From: Martinezella lusitana
GTDB taxonomy: Bacteria > Pseudomonadota > Alphaproteobacteria > Rhizobiales > Rhizobiaceae
Assembly (NCBI RefSeq): GCF_014207095.1
Contig: NZ_JACHBG010000004.1
Location: 248,001-312,000 of the forward strand
DNA length: 64,000 bases
Direction: 5' to 3'
Part shown: positions 52,497 through 62,205 of the stretch, one piece after another
Numbering within the stretch: position 1 is the first letter of the stretch
Layout: each line of letters starts with the position of its first letter
Program-made: the position numbers and the translations under genes
Notes under the pieces: model-generated
What the model was told of the DNA's origin: nothing
What the model saw: only the letters and a program-made list of their open reading frames with translations
Database searches by the model: none

Positions 52497-54089
52497 TTAC
52501 GGCAGAAGCGCCATCAACAGGTGAAAGACGGCCCAACCTGACGATCCACCGGTATTCTTGCCGCTCGTTCGCCCTTCACCCGATGGTCCGAGATCCGGGA
52601 TGGGGCCGTCGCCGTTGGCTTCCATGTAGCTGAGCCCGTGCTGAGCCTCCGGCAATCCCTTCGCGGCCGCCTTGTTGAACCACTCCGCGGCGATTGCGGT
52701 ATCCTTGGCTACTCCGTAGCCGTTATAATACAGATATCCAAGGCCATATTCCGCGCGTGCGTCGCCTTGTCCCGCCGCTTTGCGAAACAGGTCGGCAGCC
52801 TGGGCGTAATCCTTCGGCACACCGTCGCCGTGATAGTAAAGATAGGCGAGGGCGTATTGCCCCTGCGGATTGTTCTGATCGGCCGCCTTGCGATACCAGT
52901 CTGCCGCTGCCGCCTTGTCAGCGGTCGTCGCCTGACCGTTGTCATACATGTAACCGAGCGCATATTGCGCCTCGGCGTGACCCTGAGCCGCGGACTTCCC
53001 GTACCATTCGAAGGCCGTGTGGTAGTCCCTCGCAACGCCGCGTCCGCCGGCGTACATGTAGGCGAGGGCGTATTCGCCTTGCGCGTCTCCTTGCGTCGCC
53101 GATTTGCGATACCACCTCACTGCTGTCGGATCGTCGACCTTGACGCCATGGCCATTGGCATAGAGGTAGCCCAGGGCATATTCGGCATCGGATCGCCCCT
53201 GGTCAGCCGACTTGCGATACCATTGAAGCGCCTGCCTGTAGTCCTTTTCGACTCCGAGCCCATTGGCGAGGCTGTAGCCGACAGCATATTGCGCGTCGGG
53301 GCGGCCTTTTTCCGCTGCCCTCTTGTACCAGGAATAGGCTTCGGCATCGTTTCGTTCCACGCCCTTGCCGTTAGCATAGGCATAGCCAAGGGCATACAGG
53401 CCCTGCCCGTCGCCCTGATCCGCGGCCTTCCTGTACCAGTCGATGGCTGCTGCCTGGTCCGCCGTTATGCCCTGGCCGCTTTCATAGATGTAGCCGAGAG
53501 CGTATTGGGCGTCCGCGCGACCCTGGTCGGCTGACTTGCGATACCAGGTGACGGCGATCGCGGCATCCTGCTGAACTCCGAAGCCGTTGGCGTACATGTA
53601 GCCCAGGGCGTATTGCGCCTGAGCCTGACCTTGAACTGCGGATTTCTGATACCAGTTGATGGCTTGCTTGTTGTCGGCATCCATGCCGCGACCGTTGGCA
53701 TAGGAATAACCGATGGCATATTGCGCATCGGCGTTGCCGCGTTGCGCTGACTTGAGATACCAGTCGTTTGCCTGCTTCTGATCGGCATCGACGCCACGAC
53801 CGGAGGCGTACATGTAGGCGAGGGCATATTGCGCCTGGGCGTTACCCTGGTCGGCCGCTTTCTGATACCAGTCGACGGCCTGGCCATCGTCCTGCTCCAC
53901 GCCCTGGCCGTTGGCGTAGCGATAGCCAAGACCATATTGGGCGGCGGCATTGCCCTGCTTGGCGAATTCCAGCCAATATTTCAGCGCGATGGTGGTGTTG
54001 GCCGGGCCGGGCGCAGGATCCTCCGCATGAGCGAGCAGGGGCAAAGAAACGGCAAGCGCCAACCCAAATGCATAGCTCTTCAGCGTCAA
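52497..54089 (-). CDS. Exported Sel1-repeat protein (about 12-13 repeats)
   Basis: 530 residues: signal peptide MTLKSYAFGLALAVSLPLLAHA, then twelve complete 36-residue repeats and one partial, with consensus W-YRKSADQGxAxAQYALGYMYANGxGV. Repeats differ mainly in the variable loop, which fits recent duplication. The C-terminal 40 residues are Gly/Ser/Thr-rich. As with its neighbour the likely role is an extracytoplasmic scaffold. The two genes are probably co-transcribed paralogues. Upstream (54090-54208) is a short intergenic region. Confidence 0.8.
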   Translation of the reverse strand: MTLKSYAFGLALAVSLPLLAHAEDPAPGPANTTIALKYWLEFAKQGNAAAQYGLGYRYANGQGVEQDDGQAVDWYQKAADQGNAQAQYALAYMYASGRGVDADQKQANDWYLKSAQRGNADAQYAIGYSYANGRGMDADNKQAINWYQKSAVQGQAQAQYALGYMYANGFGVQQDAAIAVTWYRKSADQGRADAQYALGYIYESGQGITADQAAAIDWYRKAADQGDGQGLYALGYAYANGKGVERNDAEAYSWYKRAAEKGRPDAQYAVGYSLANGLGVEKDYRQALQWYRKSADQGRSDAEYALGYLYANGHGVKVDDPTAVRWYRKSATQGDAQGEYALAYMYAGGRGVARDYHTAFEWYGKSAAQGHAEAQYALGYMYDNGQATTADKAAAADWYRKAADQNNPQGQYALAYLYYHGDGVPKDYAQAADLFRKAAGQGDARAEYGLGYLYYNGYGVAKDTAIAAEWFNKAAAKGLPEAQHGLSYMEANGDGPIPDLGPSGEGRTSGKNTGGSSGWAVFHLLMALLP

Positions 54090-54208
54090 GGCCAGAATCT
54101 CCCTCCTACTTTCCGCAGGACAATCGATCTGAACAATATGGCTGTGTCTTGATCAAGAAACGCAGAGTATCGAAATGGCGGCCGTTTTACACAGGATAGT
54201 ACGTGACC

Positions 54209-54799
54209 CTATCCGGGAAGCACGTCGTAGAGACGGAAGATCCATGTGACCTGGTAGATCAACCCCAGGATCACGAATGCAGCCTGGAAACGCCTGTTGG
54301 CGGTGATCGCCGCAACGATGCACAGGACGAAATAGACGATGTTGCGCGTCGGATATTCCCAGCCGAGAGACTGAAAATAGGCTTCCCCCTTCAGCAGCGT
54401 GTCGATGAGGTCTACGGCGTAGGTTACGGCGAGCAGGCCGAAGAACCAGCGGCGGCGGGAGATGAAATATTCCTCAAAGCCGCCATACTCGTCGATCGAC
54501 GGCGGATTGAGGAGCACACAGAGGAAGTAAAAGAGGCAGCAGAAGCAGATCAGGAAAAGATAGACCGCGAAGGTAATGACCTGCACCGATTGCAGCCGAT
54601 ATTCCCACCACCAGAAATGGATGATGTAGAGGAACATCGACAGCACCCAGCCGATGTGGACGAAGTAGATCTTGTTCTTGCCCGGGGCCTGCACGAAGCC
54701 GGCGAGCCGCGTCAGGAGCTGGGCGAGCGAAAGGCCGATCACCATGCTCATGACAGTTCGGATATAGACGTAAACTTCCGGTGCGTGCGCGGCGCCCAT
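54209..54799 (-). CDS. Polytopic membrane protein of unknown function
   Basis: 196 residues with about six hydrophobic segments (VMSMVIGLSLAQLLTRLAGF, GWVLSMFLYIIHFWWW, VITFAVYLFLICFCCLFYFLCVLL, WFFGLLAVTYAVDLID, IVYFVLCIVAAITA and FVILGLIYQVTWIF). It has no motif that I can name. The start at 54799 lies 4 bases after the thioesterase stop, so the two genes form an operon. It might be an integral membrane accessory protein. Confidence 0.6.
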   Translation of the reverse strand: MGAAHAPEVYVYIRTVMSMVIGLSLAQLLTRLAGFVQAPGKNKIYFVHIGWVLSMFLYIIHFWWWEYRLQSVQVITFAVYLFLICFCCLFYFLCVLLNPPSIDEYGGFEEYFISRRRWFFGLLAVTYAVDLIDTLLKGEAYFQSLGWEYPTRNIVYFVLCIVAAITANRRFQAAFVILGLIYQVTWIFRLYDVLPG

Positions 54800-54803
54800 A
54801 TCG

Positions 54804-55193
54804 TCAGCTCTCCGTCGGTACAGGCTTCGGAGCGCCGTTCTCGTCCAGGGCAACCATGATGAATGTGGCGGCCGTGACCTTTTCCAGCGTGTTGTAACGG
54901 GCGCGGTGCGCCCAGGCCTCGACGCTCAGCGTGATCGAAGTGCGGCCGACGCGCTCGATGTCGGTGAAGACGCTCAGCGTATCGCCGATCTTGACCGGCA
55001 GTTCGAAAGCCATTTCCTTCACGGCGGCGGTCACCACGCGGCCGCGAGCCCGCTCGGCGGCGCGAATGCCGCTCGCCAAGTCCATCTGCGCCATGACCCA
55101 GCCGCCGAAGATATCTCCCGCGGGATTGGCGTCGGCCGGCATTGCCAGCGTGCGCAATGTCAGCTCACCTCTTGGTTTGACGCTGTCATTCAT
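54804..55193 (-). CDS. Acyl-CoA thioesterase (YciA-like hot-dog fold)
   Basis: 129 residues. LRTLAMPADANPAGDIFGGWVMAQMDLASGIRAAERARGRVVTAAVKEMAF is the YciA/acyl-CoA hydrolase signature, where the Asn-Pro-x-Gly-Asp-Ile-Phe-Gly-Gly motif holds the catalytic Asp. It cleaves short to medium acyl-CoAs, probably to recycle CoA. It is coupled to the downstream membrane protein gene. Nothing is visible in 55194-55426 apart from a likely promoter for the divergent lipoprotein gene. Confidence 0.88.
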   Translation of the reverse strand: MNDSVKPRGELTLRTLAMPADANPAGDIFGGWVMAQMDLASGIRAAERARGRVVTAAVKEMAFELPVKIGDTLSVFTDIERVGRTSITLSVEAWAHRARYNTLEKVTAATFIMVALDENGAPKPVPTES

Positions 55194-55426
55194 TCGTTCG
55201 CTCCTGTTGCCAGCTACTGATTCCGATCCAGCCTATGCAATCCGGCCGCGATGGGAAAGACCGTGCACTTGCTTCAGCGGGGGCTTTCCGTCGGCAAGCA
55301 GGTGCCGGCATCGCTACGAAGGATCATTCGGATACATAGCGATCTCCTGCGGTAAGTTTTCGTTCACCGTTCCCGTTTAGAGTTTGTAAGTGTTGCCGAC
55401 CGTGGCTGGGGCAGCGGATCAGGACT

Positions 55427-56614
55427 ATGACCTATTTACCCATTCTTCGGCGGGCTCTGTTGCCGTTATTATTGTCGTCGGCACTGGTCGCCTGCACGGC
55501 CGATAGCCTCGTGCCGCCCTCGAATGTCGACAGTTCCTCCCGGGTCGGTTCGATCAAGCCGCATCGCAGCGTTTCGCAAAGACAATTCTCCTATCCCGGC
55601 GCTCAGGACCCGATGGTCTCCGCCTCCAACAACTATGCGAGCGGCAAACGCCGCTCCGGCAGTGGCGAGGCTGTGACGACGACGGATGTCGAAACGGGCC
55701 TGGCGCAGCAGTCGGACATTCCTTCACAGGGCGTCAATATGGATGCCGAGCTCGGCGTTGGGCCGGCCGAAGAGGCTCGATCCGCATCGGTCGTCGGGCT
55801 GGCGCAGGAGGAGCAGCAGAATATTGCCGAAGGCGCAACCGATGAGCCGGTGGTCGACGGCATCGGCTCGGATGCGCCTACGCAGACCAATCGTTCCGCT
55901 CTTCAAAGATCGGCCGCGCAGGCTGAACTCAATCGATCGCCGATACCACAGCGGCAACCGGGGACGCAGGTCGCCATGCTGCCGCGCATCGACAATCCCG
56001 TTGCCCGTCTCGACCGGCAGTTCGAGGCGCCGCAATCGACACCGGGCATGATGCCGCCTTCAGAAATCGCCTGTCGGCAGGAATTGCGCCGTTTGGGCGT
56101 CATCTACACCGACAAGCCGGCAATTTCGAACGGTCCCGCATGCCAGGTTCCCTATCCCGTCTCATTGAGCGGACTTTCCGGCAATATCGCCGTTCGCCCC
56201 GCGGTGACCTTGAATTGCCAGGTGACGCTTGCCTTTGCGAAATGGGTCAAGAACGAGCTCGCTCCGGCGGCACGCACCCGCTACTGGTCCGGCATCGGCA
56301 CTATCGTTCCGCTGGGCGGCTACTCCTGCCGGCGCATGAACAATAGCCGGCAACGTTATAATCCCATGTCGGAGCATGCCCATGGCAATGCCATCGATGT
56401 CGGCACCTTCGTGCTGAAGAACGGTCATGTGATCGACGTGCGCAAGAAGGGCCTGTTCTCCTTCCGCGAGGGTGGTTTGCTCAAGGCCGTCCGCTCCGAC
56501 AGCTGCCGCTATTTCGATACCGTCCTTGGACCCGGCAGCAATCCCGAACACTGGAACCATTTCCACTTCGACCTGCGGGATCGACAGGGTGGCCGGCGCT
56601 ACTGCAGCCTGTGA
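55427..56614 (+). CDS. Extensin-like lipoprotein (DUF/Extensin-like C-terminus family)
   Basis: 395 residues. The lipobox LVAC (Cys23) after MTYLPILRRALLPLLLSSA predicts an outer-membrane lipoprotein. A low-complexity, Gln/Ser-rich linker spans residues 30-205. The C-terminal 190 residues are the extensin-like domain (CRQELRRLGVIYTDKPAISNGPACQVPYPVSLSGLSG ... HGNAIDVGTFVLKNG ... NPEHWNHFHFD), related to M15 peptidases by its His/Asp zinc residues. It may cut or bind peptidoglycan. Its role in rhizobia is unknown. It is a single gene. Confidence 0.78.
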   Translation: MTYLPILRRALLPLLLSSALVACTADSLVPPSNVDSSSRVGSIKPHRSVSQRQFSYPGAQDPMVSASNNYASGKRRSGSGEAVTTTDVETGLAQQSDIPSQGVNMDAELGVGPAEEARSASVVGLAQEEQQNIAEGATDEPVVDGIGSDAPTQTNRSALQRSAAQAELNRSPIPQRQPGTQVAMLPRIDNPVARLDRQFEAPQSTPGMMPPSEIACRQELRRLGVIYTDKPAISNGPACQVPYPVSLSGLSGNIAVRPAVTLNCQVTLAFAKWVKNELAPAARTRYWSGIGTIVPLGGYSCRRMNNSRQRYNPMSEHAHGNAIDVGTFVLKNGHVIDVRKKGLFSFREGGLLKAVRSDSCRYFDTVLGPGSNPEHWNHFHFDLRDRQGGRRYCSL

Positions 56615-56720
56615 TTGGCGTTTCGCCGGAAACACATCCGCACTTGCCGGGAGCGAAAGCTGATTTACCTAGCTGCGAAAACGCGGTTAGGTAAGCCGAT
56701 CGAGGGCAAGCGAGGGTTTC

Positions 56721-56975
56721 ATGGAAAACGTGCCGAGACGAAAAAGAAGCCTGGGCAGAGCGCTCATCGCTGCTCTGATTGCCATCGTTGTCGTCATAGG
56801 CGGTCGTTGGTACATCTATGTTGCATATGCCGAAGACCCTTTCGACGAAGTCGGTATCGGCCTCAATACCATGATGCCGACACCCATTCGCGACAAGGGA
56901 TGCCAGATGCTCAAGGCTCGCTTCGAGCATAAGACGTTGCCGCCGGCCGGTTGCGGCGTAAACGGCAGCTGGTAG
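56721..56975 (+). CDS. Small protein with one membrane segment
   Basis: 84 residues with a basic N-terminus (MENVPRRKRSLGRAL), one hydrophobic segment (IAALIAIVVVIGGRWYIYVAYA) and a short extracytoplasmic part with two cysteines (GCQMLKARF, PAGCGVNG). It could be an exported signal-anchor protein; no family recognised. Start ATG 56721 has GAGGG upstream. The 106-base gap to the previous stop has no visible hairpin. Confidence 0.5.
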   Translation: MENVPRRKRSLGRALIAALIAIVVVIGGRWYIYVAYAEDPFDEVGIGLNTMMPTPIRDKGCQMLKARFEHKTLPPAGCGVNGSW

Positions 56976-57009
56976 CCCGCATTACGCCCCTCGACGTCGT
57001 GCAGAAAAG

Positions 57010-57034
57010 AAAAAAGCCGGCGCGAGCCGGCTTG
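57010..57034 (-). terminator. Minus-strand terminator-like hairpin without an obvious gene
   Basis: AAGCCGGC/GCCGGCTT (8 bp, loop GCGA) is followed on the minus strand by TTTTTTCTTTTC, a better U-run than on the plus strand. No convincing minus-strand gene ends here. The stretch 57035-57363 also shows no protein that I can support, so a minus-strand RNA is possible, or the hairpin may instead end the small gene on the plus strand. Confidence 0.45.
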
Positions 57035-57363
57035 AGCGGTGCATGGCAACGACGGGGAATCCTTGCCTGCGCCAGAAAAAAACTTCATGTTGCAATGAGG
57101 CACGCAATATGAATGCGAAGGCAATAAATCGTCCAGTACGATAGGCGCTTACGCGTCGCCAAGAGGCGTTGGGCGGAGTGCGACGAACGTTGCTCACCTA
57201 ACGAGCTATATGCCCGACGAAGGTCACGATTTGATGACAGCTTATTTGGCTTAAGCGAACGCTGTGTTTAGCCTCGATAGGATGGTCAAAGTGTAAAACC
57301 GGCTATATAGCGGGCAAACGCCGACATATTCATCACCATTACAAGGCCGGACTTGCCCGCATC

Positions 57364-58290
57364 ATGGCTCCGATCATTTCCATCCGCAGTCTCACCAAAA
57401 CCTATGGAAACGGGTTTCAGGCACTCAAGGGTGTCGATCTCGATATCGAACAGGGGGAAATTCTTGCCTTGCTTGGACCGAACGGTGCCGGCAAGACGAC
57501 GCTGATCTCGATCGTCTGCGGGATTGCCAATCCGAGCAGCGGCACGGTGTTGGTCGGCGGTCGCGACGTGGTTCGGGATTTCCGCGCCACCCGCAGCATG
57601 ATCGGCCTGGTGCCGCAGGAGCTGACGACGGATCAGTTCGAAACTGTCTGGAATACCGTCAGCTTCTCGCGCGGCCTGCACGGCAAGAAGGCGAACCCGG
57701 CTTACATAGAGAAGATCCTGCGTGACCTGTCGCTATGGGAAAAGAAGGACAACATGCTTCGCCAGCTTTCCGGCGGCATGAAGCGGCGTGTCCTCATCGC
57801 CAAGGCGCTGTCGCACGAACCCGAGATCCTCTTCCTGGACGAGCCGACGGCGGGCGTGGATGTTACGCTGCGCAAGGATATGTGGCATGTGGTCGAGCGC
57901 CTGCGAGCCTCCGGCGTCACGATCATTCTCACGACCCACTATATCGAAGAGGCGGAAGAGGCGGCCGATCGTGTCGGCGTTATCAATGGCGGCCAGCTGC
58001 TGCTGGTGGAAGAGAAGAAGGCGCTGATGGCCAAGCTCGGCCGCAAGCAGCTTATTCTCGATTTGAATGAGCCGCTGGAGGCCATACCGCAATGTCTTGA
58101 AGGCAACGGGCTTTCGCTCGGGCCAAATGCTCTGACCCTGATCTACGATTTCGATGCGCAGAACGAGCAATCGAGCATTGCCGCTTTGCTGTCGAAACTT
58201 GCTGCCGAGGGCATTCATTTCAAGGATCTGTCGACGCGCCAGAGCTCGCTTGAGGATATTTTCGTATCGCTGGTAGGAGCAGGAAAATGA
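57364..58290 (+). CDS. ABC-2 type exporter ATPase (NatA/NodI-like)
   Basis: 308 residues: Walker [11 protein letters not shown], signature [15 protein letters not shown], Walker [13 protein letters not shown] and H-loop [18 protein letters not shown]. The C-terminal domain (from [15 protein letters not shown]) is as in YadG/NodI exporters. The next gene, the ABC-2 permease, overlaps by 4 bases. The pair is annotated in relatives as multidrug or polysaccharide transport; I see nothing that makes it a nodulation NodIJ system specifically. The ribosome site is weak. Confidence 0.88.
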   Translation: MAPIISIRSLTKTYGNGFQALKGVDLDIEQGEILALLGPNGAGKTTLISIVCGIANPSSGTVLVGGRDVVRDFRATRSMIGLVPQELTTDQFETVWNTVSFSRGLHGKKANPAYIEKILRDLSLWEKKDNMLRQLSGGMKRRVLIAKALSHEPEILFLDEPTAGVDVTLRKDMWHVVERLRASGVTIILTTHYIEEAEEAADRVGVINGGQLLLVEEKKALMAKLGRKQLILDLNEPLEAIPQCLEGNGLSLGPNALTLIYDFDAQNEQSSIAALLSKLAAEGIHFKDLSTRQSSLEDIFVSLVGAGK

Positions 58291-59048
58291 ACTTCGAAGC
58301 GATCAAGTCCATCTACACGTTCGAAATGGCACGCACGCGTCGCACGCTGCTGCAGAGCGTCGTTTCGCCCGTTATTTCCACCTCGCTCTACTTCATCGTG
58401 TTCGGGGCGGCGATCGGCTCGCGCATCAATCTGGTCGAGGGCGTTTCTTATGGCGCCTTCATCACGCCGGGCCTGATCATGTTGACGTTGCTTGGCCAGT
58501 GCATCAGCAACGGCTCCTTCGGCATCTATTTCCCGAAATTCACCGGCACGATCTATGAGGTGCTGTCGGCGCCCGTCGCCATGACCGAAATCGTTCTGGG
58601 CTATGTCGGCGCGGCTGCGACCAAGGGCATGCTGATCGGATTGATCATTCTGGCGACGGCGAGTTTCTTCGTCGATATCAGGATCGAGCATCCGTTCATG
58701 ATGATCCTGTTCTTCGTCCTGACGGCCGTAACGTTCAGCCTGTTCGGTTTCATGATCGGCATTTGGGCCGGGAATTTTGAGCAGCTGAACCTCATCCCGA
58801 TGCTGGTCGTGCCGCCGCTGACCTTTCTTGGCGGCAGCTTCTATTCGATCAACATGCTGCCACCGTTCTGGCAGGCGGTGAGCCACCTCAACCCGGTTCT
58901 CTATCTCGTCAGCGGTTTCCGATGGAGCTTCTATGGGATTGCGGACGTCAATCCGGTGCTGAGCCTTGCCATCATCTCCCTCTTTCTCATCCTCTGCCTG
59001 GCGGTTCTCGGCTGGATCTTCAAGACCGGATATCGGTTGAGGAACTGA
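58287..59048 (+). CDS. ABC-2 type exporter permease (YadH/NodJ-like)
   Basis: 253 residues with six membrane segments ([23 protein letters not shown] at the start and [22 protein letters not shown] at the end). [44 protein letters not shown] is the ABC-2 signature. The start overlaps the ATPase stop (ATGA), so subunits are made in equal amounts. It forms a heteromeric exporter with the upstream gene; the substrate is unknown. Confidence 0.88.
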   Translation: MNFEAIKSIYTFEMARTRRTLLQSVVSPVISTSLYFIVFGAAIGSRINLVEGVSYGAFITPGLIMLTLLGQCISNGSFGIYFPKFTGTIYEVLSAPVAMTEIVLGYVGAAATKGMLIGLIILATASFFVDIRIEHPFMMILFFVLTAVTFSLFGFMIGIWAGNFEQLNLIPMLVVPPLTFLGGSFYSINMLPPFWQAVSHLNPVLYLVSGFRWSFYGIADVNPVLSLAIISLFLILCLAVLGWIFKTGYRLRN

Positions 59049-59207
59049 TGGCGGAACCTGATCCGCAAATTTAGGATCTTGCGGCGTTCGCCGCTGCGTG
59101 GAAGTGATTGTTTCTGATTTGATGTAGCGAGATGGTCGGGTGTCCGCACGCTTTGAAGACCGTCGGCACCTTTCGCCACTCGCGTGATATCTTGATGAAG
59201 GTATATC

Positions 59208-60536
59208 ATGCCACAGCCCACCACTCCTGGCTTGCCCGCCGCACTCTCCCGGCTCGACCAACTGACCAACTGGGAACGCAAGCCGCGAGGCGAGATGCGC
59301 GTCGGCCTTGAGCCGATGCTCGACCTCATGCAGCGGTTGGGCGATCCTCACAGGAGTTTTCGCGCCATTCATGTCGCCGGCACCAAAGGCAAGGGGTCGG
59401 TCTGTGCACTTCTCGAAGCAGGATTGCTTCGGGCTGGCTGGCGGGTCGGCCGTTATGCGTCGCCGCACGTCGACCGGGTGAATGAGCGGGTCAGCGTTCT
59501 CGGCAGCGAGGTCGATGACGAGGCTCTTGCAAAAGCGATCATGCAGGTCCTCGACTGTTATGAAGGCGCCAAGCAAGCTGCGACGGCCGGCGAGGATGCG
59601 ACCTGGTTCGACGTGATCACGGCTGCTGCCTTCGTCGTCTTCAGAGATGCCGGGCTGAACTGGGTTGTCGTCGAGGTCGGGCTTGGCGGCAGGCTGGACT
59701 CGACGAATGTGGTCTTCGGTGAAGTTGCAATCGTGACCAACATCGGTCTTGAGCATACGGAAATTCTCGGCACGACGCGCGAAGCGATCGCACGGGAGAA
59801 AGTTGGCATCTTGAAGCCCGGCGCAACGCTTGCGACCACGCTTGCCGCTGACGATGAGGCTGGGCGGGTTTTGCAGGAGCGGGCCGACCAACTCGGCTGC
59901 GATGTGCTTCGAACCGATCTTGCCGGCGATGCGACGATAGCGGAAACAAATATCGCGCTGGTCGGCCTGGTGCTCGAGCATCTCGGCCGACAAGGCGAAA
60001 GCGTTCTCGAAGGAGATGTGAAGGGGCGACCCATCGGGCCGGAACTGCTCCAACCGGACGTCGTCGCCAAGGCGCGGTTGCCGGGGCGAATGGAACGCTT
60101 CGATTTCGTGCTGCCGGCTGCGTTGCGAAGAGGACGGGAAACCGTGCCCTTGATGATGGATGGTGCTCATGTGCCGTTCAATATCGAGGCTGTCCTGCGC
60201 GACATCACGCGTTTGTCCGATGTTAGCGGCGAATGCGTTGCCGTCGTTGCGCTGGCCTCCGACAAGGATGCCCCTGGTTTTCTGGGCGTGTTGTCCCGCT
60301 ACGTTTCCGATGCGGTATTTACCGAAGCGTCGGGGTCTGGCCGCGCCCACGTGGCGGAGGAACTGGCAGAAATCTGGCGGTCTTTGGGAATGGCGGGGGA
60401 AGCCGAGCCGGACCCGCACAAGGCGCTGGATCGGGCTCTTGAGAAGGCCTCCGAGCGTGGCGGCTGGATACTGGTTACAGGTTCTCTCTATCTTGTCGGC
60501 GCGCTGCGCAACACCGTTTCCGGGACCATCGGATGA
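59208..60536 (+). CDS. folC: Folylpolyglutamate synthase / dihydrofolate synthase
   Basis: 442-residue Mur ligase family enzyme that adds glutamate to dihydropteroate and folates. HVAGTKGKGSVCALLEAGLLRAG (ATP loop GTKGKGS), RYASPHVDRVNERV, EVGLGGRLDSTNVV and TNIGLEHTEILG are diagnostic, and DGAHVPFNI is the C-terminal site (DGAHNP in most, here Val). The start at 59208 has AAGG upstream. It overlaps the GNAT gene by 4 bases. A FolC of this type usually sits near accD; here the context is an exporter and an acetyltransferase, so a second copy elsewhere is possible. Confidence 0.88.
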   Translation: MPQPTTPGLPAALSRLDQLTNWERKPRGEMRVGLEPMLDLMQRLGDPHRSFRAIHVAGTKGKGSVCALLEAGLLRAGWRVGRYASPHVDRVNERVSVLGSEVDDEALAKAIMQVLDCYEGAKQAATAGEDATWFDVITAAAFVVFRDAGLNWVVVEVGLGGRLDSTNVVFGEVAIVTNIGLEHTEILGTTREAIAREKVGILKPGATLATTLAADDEAGRVLQERADQLGCDVLRTDLAGDATIAETNIALVGLVLEHLGRQGESVLEGDVKGRPIGPELLQPDVVAKARLPGRMERFDFVLPAALRRGRETVPLMMDGAHVPFNIEAVLRDITRLSDVSGECVAVVALASDKDAPGFLGVLSRYVSDAVFTEASGSGRAHVAEELAEIWRSLGMAGEAEPDPHKALDRALEKASERGGWILVTGSLYLVGALRNTVSGTIG

Positions 60537-61063
60537 CCATGGAAATTGCCATCAGACCAGCTGTTGTCGACGATGCAGCCGCTATTGCCAGGCTGCATCG
60601 TGCGGTCTGGTGCGAGACCTATCGCGATCTCGCGCCGGCGAATGTCTATCGCACGCTTGACGAAGATTTTCGCCGGGCGCGGTGGAGCGAAATGCTCGCC
60701 AATCCGCGCCGGCATCAGGGCATATTGCTGGCGGAACAGGGAAACCGGCTCGTTGCCATCGGTGCGGTCGGCGCTGCATCGGAGCCGGCTTTCGAAGGGC
60801 GAGGGGAAATCCGCTCGCTTTACATCGACCCCTCGGCGAAGCGGCAGGGGCTTGGCCGCCGCCTCATGCGGGAACTGGTGGCGCTGCTGGCCGCTTTCGG
60901 TTATTCGAGCGCGGCGCTCGGCGTCGTGGTCGGCAATGAACCGGCGATCGCGTTCTACCGGTCACTCGGAGGTCGCATGATCGGGCAATATACCGATCCC
61001 GGGCCGATCTGGCGTTCCGACAATCTGATTTTCGTCTGGGACGATTTGTCATTGTTGCGCTGA
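60533..61063 (+). CDS. GNAT-family N-acetyltransferase
   Basis: 176 residues with the acetyl-CoA motif A (SLYIDPSAKRQGLGRRLMRELVALL), where QGLGRR holds the pyrophosphate loop, followed by VVVGNEPAIAFYRSLGG (motif B). The N-terminus (MTMEIAIRPAVVDDAAAIARLHRAVWCETYRDLAP) is typical. The acceptor cannot be inferred. The start overlaps the folC stop (ATGA), so they are co-translated. Confidence 0.85.
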   Translation: MTMEIAIRPAVVDDAAAIARLHRAVWCETYRDLAPANVYRTLDEDFRRARWSEMLANPRRHQGILLAEQGNRLVAIGAVGAASEPAFEGRGEIRSLYIDPSAKRQGLGRRLMRELVALLAAFGYSSAALGVVVGNEPAIAFYRSLGGRMIGQYTDPGPIWRSDNLIFVWDDLSLLR

Positions 61064-61193
61064 TCTTCCAAAGCGCGTCGCGATCTTCGAGATCCGCTTC
61101 CTGCGCTTCAGTTTCCTGATTTTGCGCATGTCGTTGTCGCAAAATCGCTGCGCACTTTTTGCGCGACATGCAATATGTCGCCTTCGCGGAAAG

Positions 61194-62099
61194 TCACCCA
61201 GCGGCGACTTTCTTGCGCGGGGCAATGGTCATGGCCATGACGCCGGCTACGACGCAGACGAGGCCGATGGCTGCCGTGGACGATACCGGCTCCCCCAGGA
61301 AGATCACGCCGATGCCGACGCCGATGGGAACCCGCAGGTAGGCCTGTGCTGTCGTGCTCACCGAGCCGAGGGTCTGGATCAGTCGGAAGTAGATGCTGAA
61401 GGCGAGGGCGGTCGACACGACCGACAGGCCGAGAAGCGACAGGATCGACGCCGCGGACGGTGCCAATTGCCAGGGATGATCAATGATCAGGCTGGCGGGG
61501 ATGAGGAGCGCTGCTCCGCACAGCAGCGAGCCGGCCGCCGGCATCATCGGATCCAGTCCCTTGAAATTGCGCCCGAACAGAGCTGCACTGGCATAGCAGA
61601 TGGATGCGGCGACGACGGCGAGCTGTGCAGGCAACTGCCGGCCGACCCCGTGCAGCGCGTCGACGCCGATGATCAGGCAAATACCCGCCATGCCTGCGAT
61701 GACGCCAAAGAGCTTGCGGCCGGTCAACCGTTCACTGCGCAGCAGGAGCGACGCGATCAGGAAAGCGAAGATCGGCGTTGTGGAATTCAAGATGGTTGCC
61801 AGCCCGGCGTCGAGCGTCTGTTCGGCCCAGGCGATGAGCGTGAAGGGAATGGCGCTGTTGAGGCAGGATTGAATGAGGAAGCGCCGCCATGTTGCCGGAT
61901 CCCTCGGCAGGCTCAGGCCGCGCCAGCGAATGATGACGAGCAGAATGACACCGGCGATCAGGGTGCGCGCGGCAATCAGCGTAATCGGCGGAATCGTCGC
62001 TACGCCGACGCGAATAAAACTATAGGACGCGCCCCAGCAGGTGGCGAGAAGCAAAAGGAGCAACAGTTCCTTGGTTATGTTTGTCTTAGCAGGCGCCAT
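61194..62099 (-). CDS. EamA/DMT-superfamily permease
   Basis: 301 residues with ten membrane segments in two EamA repeats (first from LLLLLLATCWGASYSFIRVGVATIPPITLIAARTLIAG, second from YASAALFGRNFKGLDPMMPAAGSLLCGAALLIP). Family members export amino acids or metabolites or import nucleotide sugars; no ligand can be inferred. It converges with the acetyltransferase gene across 130 bases. Confidence 0.85.
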   Translation of the reverse strand: MAPAKTNITKELLLLLLLATCWGASYSFIRVGVATIPPITLIAARTLIAGVILLVIIRWRGLSLPRDPATWRRFLIQSCLNSAIPFTLIAWAEQTLDAGLATILNSTTPIFAFLIASLLLRSERLTGRKLFGVIAGMAGICLIIGVDALHGVGRQLPAQLAVVAASICYASAALFGRNFKGLDPMMPAAGSLLCGAALLIPASLIIDHPWQLAPSAASILSLLGLSVVSTALAFSIYFRLIQTLGSVSTTAQAYLRVPIGVGIGVIFLGEPVSSTAAIGLVCVVAGVMAMTIAPRKKVAAG

Positions 62100-62205
62100 G
62101 TGTGTCTCACTCTCCGGGCTGTTCGGGTCTGCCGTTTTTTAGAGTGAATAGACCGGCAAATGCTTCGTTCTCCGCCGAACTATCGATTGCCGTTCTTCGT
62201 TGCGC

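Noticed and set aside
51351..53534. Plus-strand frames opposite the Sel1 genes
   Set aside because: They mirror the 108-bp repeat of the Sel1 genes and have no ribosome site or independent domain.
51372..54089. Tandem repeats as a possible CRISPR array
   Set aside because: The repeats are coding 108-bp Sel1 units without conserved short repeat and unique spacer structure.
57364..59048. Identification of the ABC-2 exporter as NodI-NodJ
   Set aside because: The subunits resemble NodI/NodJ, but no nod box or other nod gene is present, and YadGH-type exporters look alike.
58215..60419. Minus-strand frame of 734 codons opposite the ABC-2 permease and folC
   Set aside because: It spans two well-supported genes on the other strand and is rich in Arg, Asp and Gln without motifs.
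61122..62147. Plus-strand frame of 341 codons opposite the EamA permease
   Set aside because: The minus strand encodes a clear ten-helix permease; the plus frame is hydrophilic low-complexity sequence.
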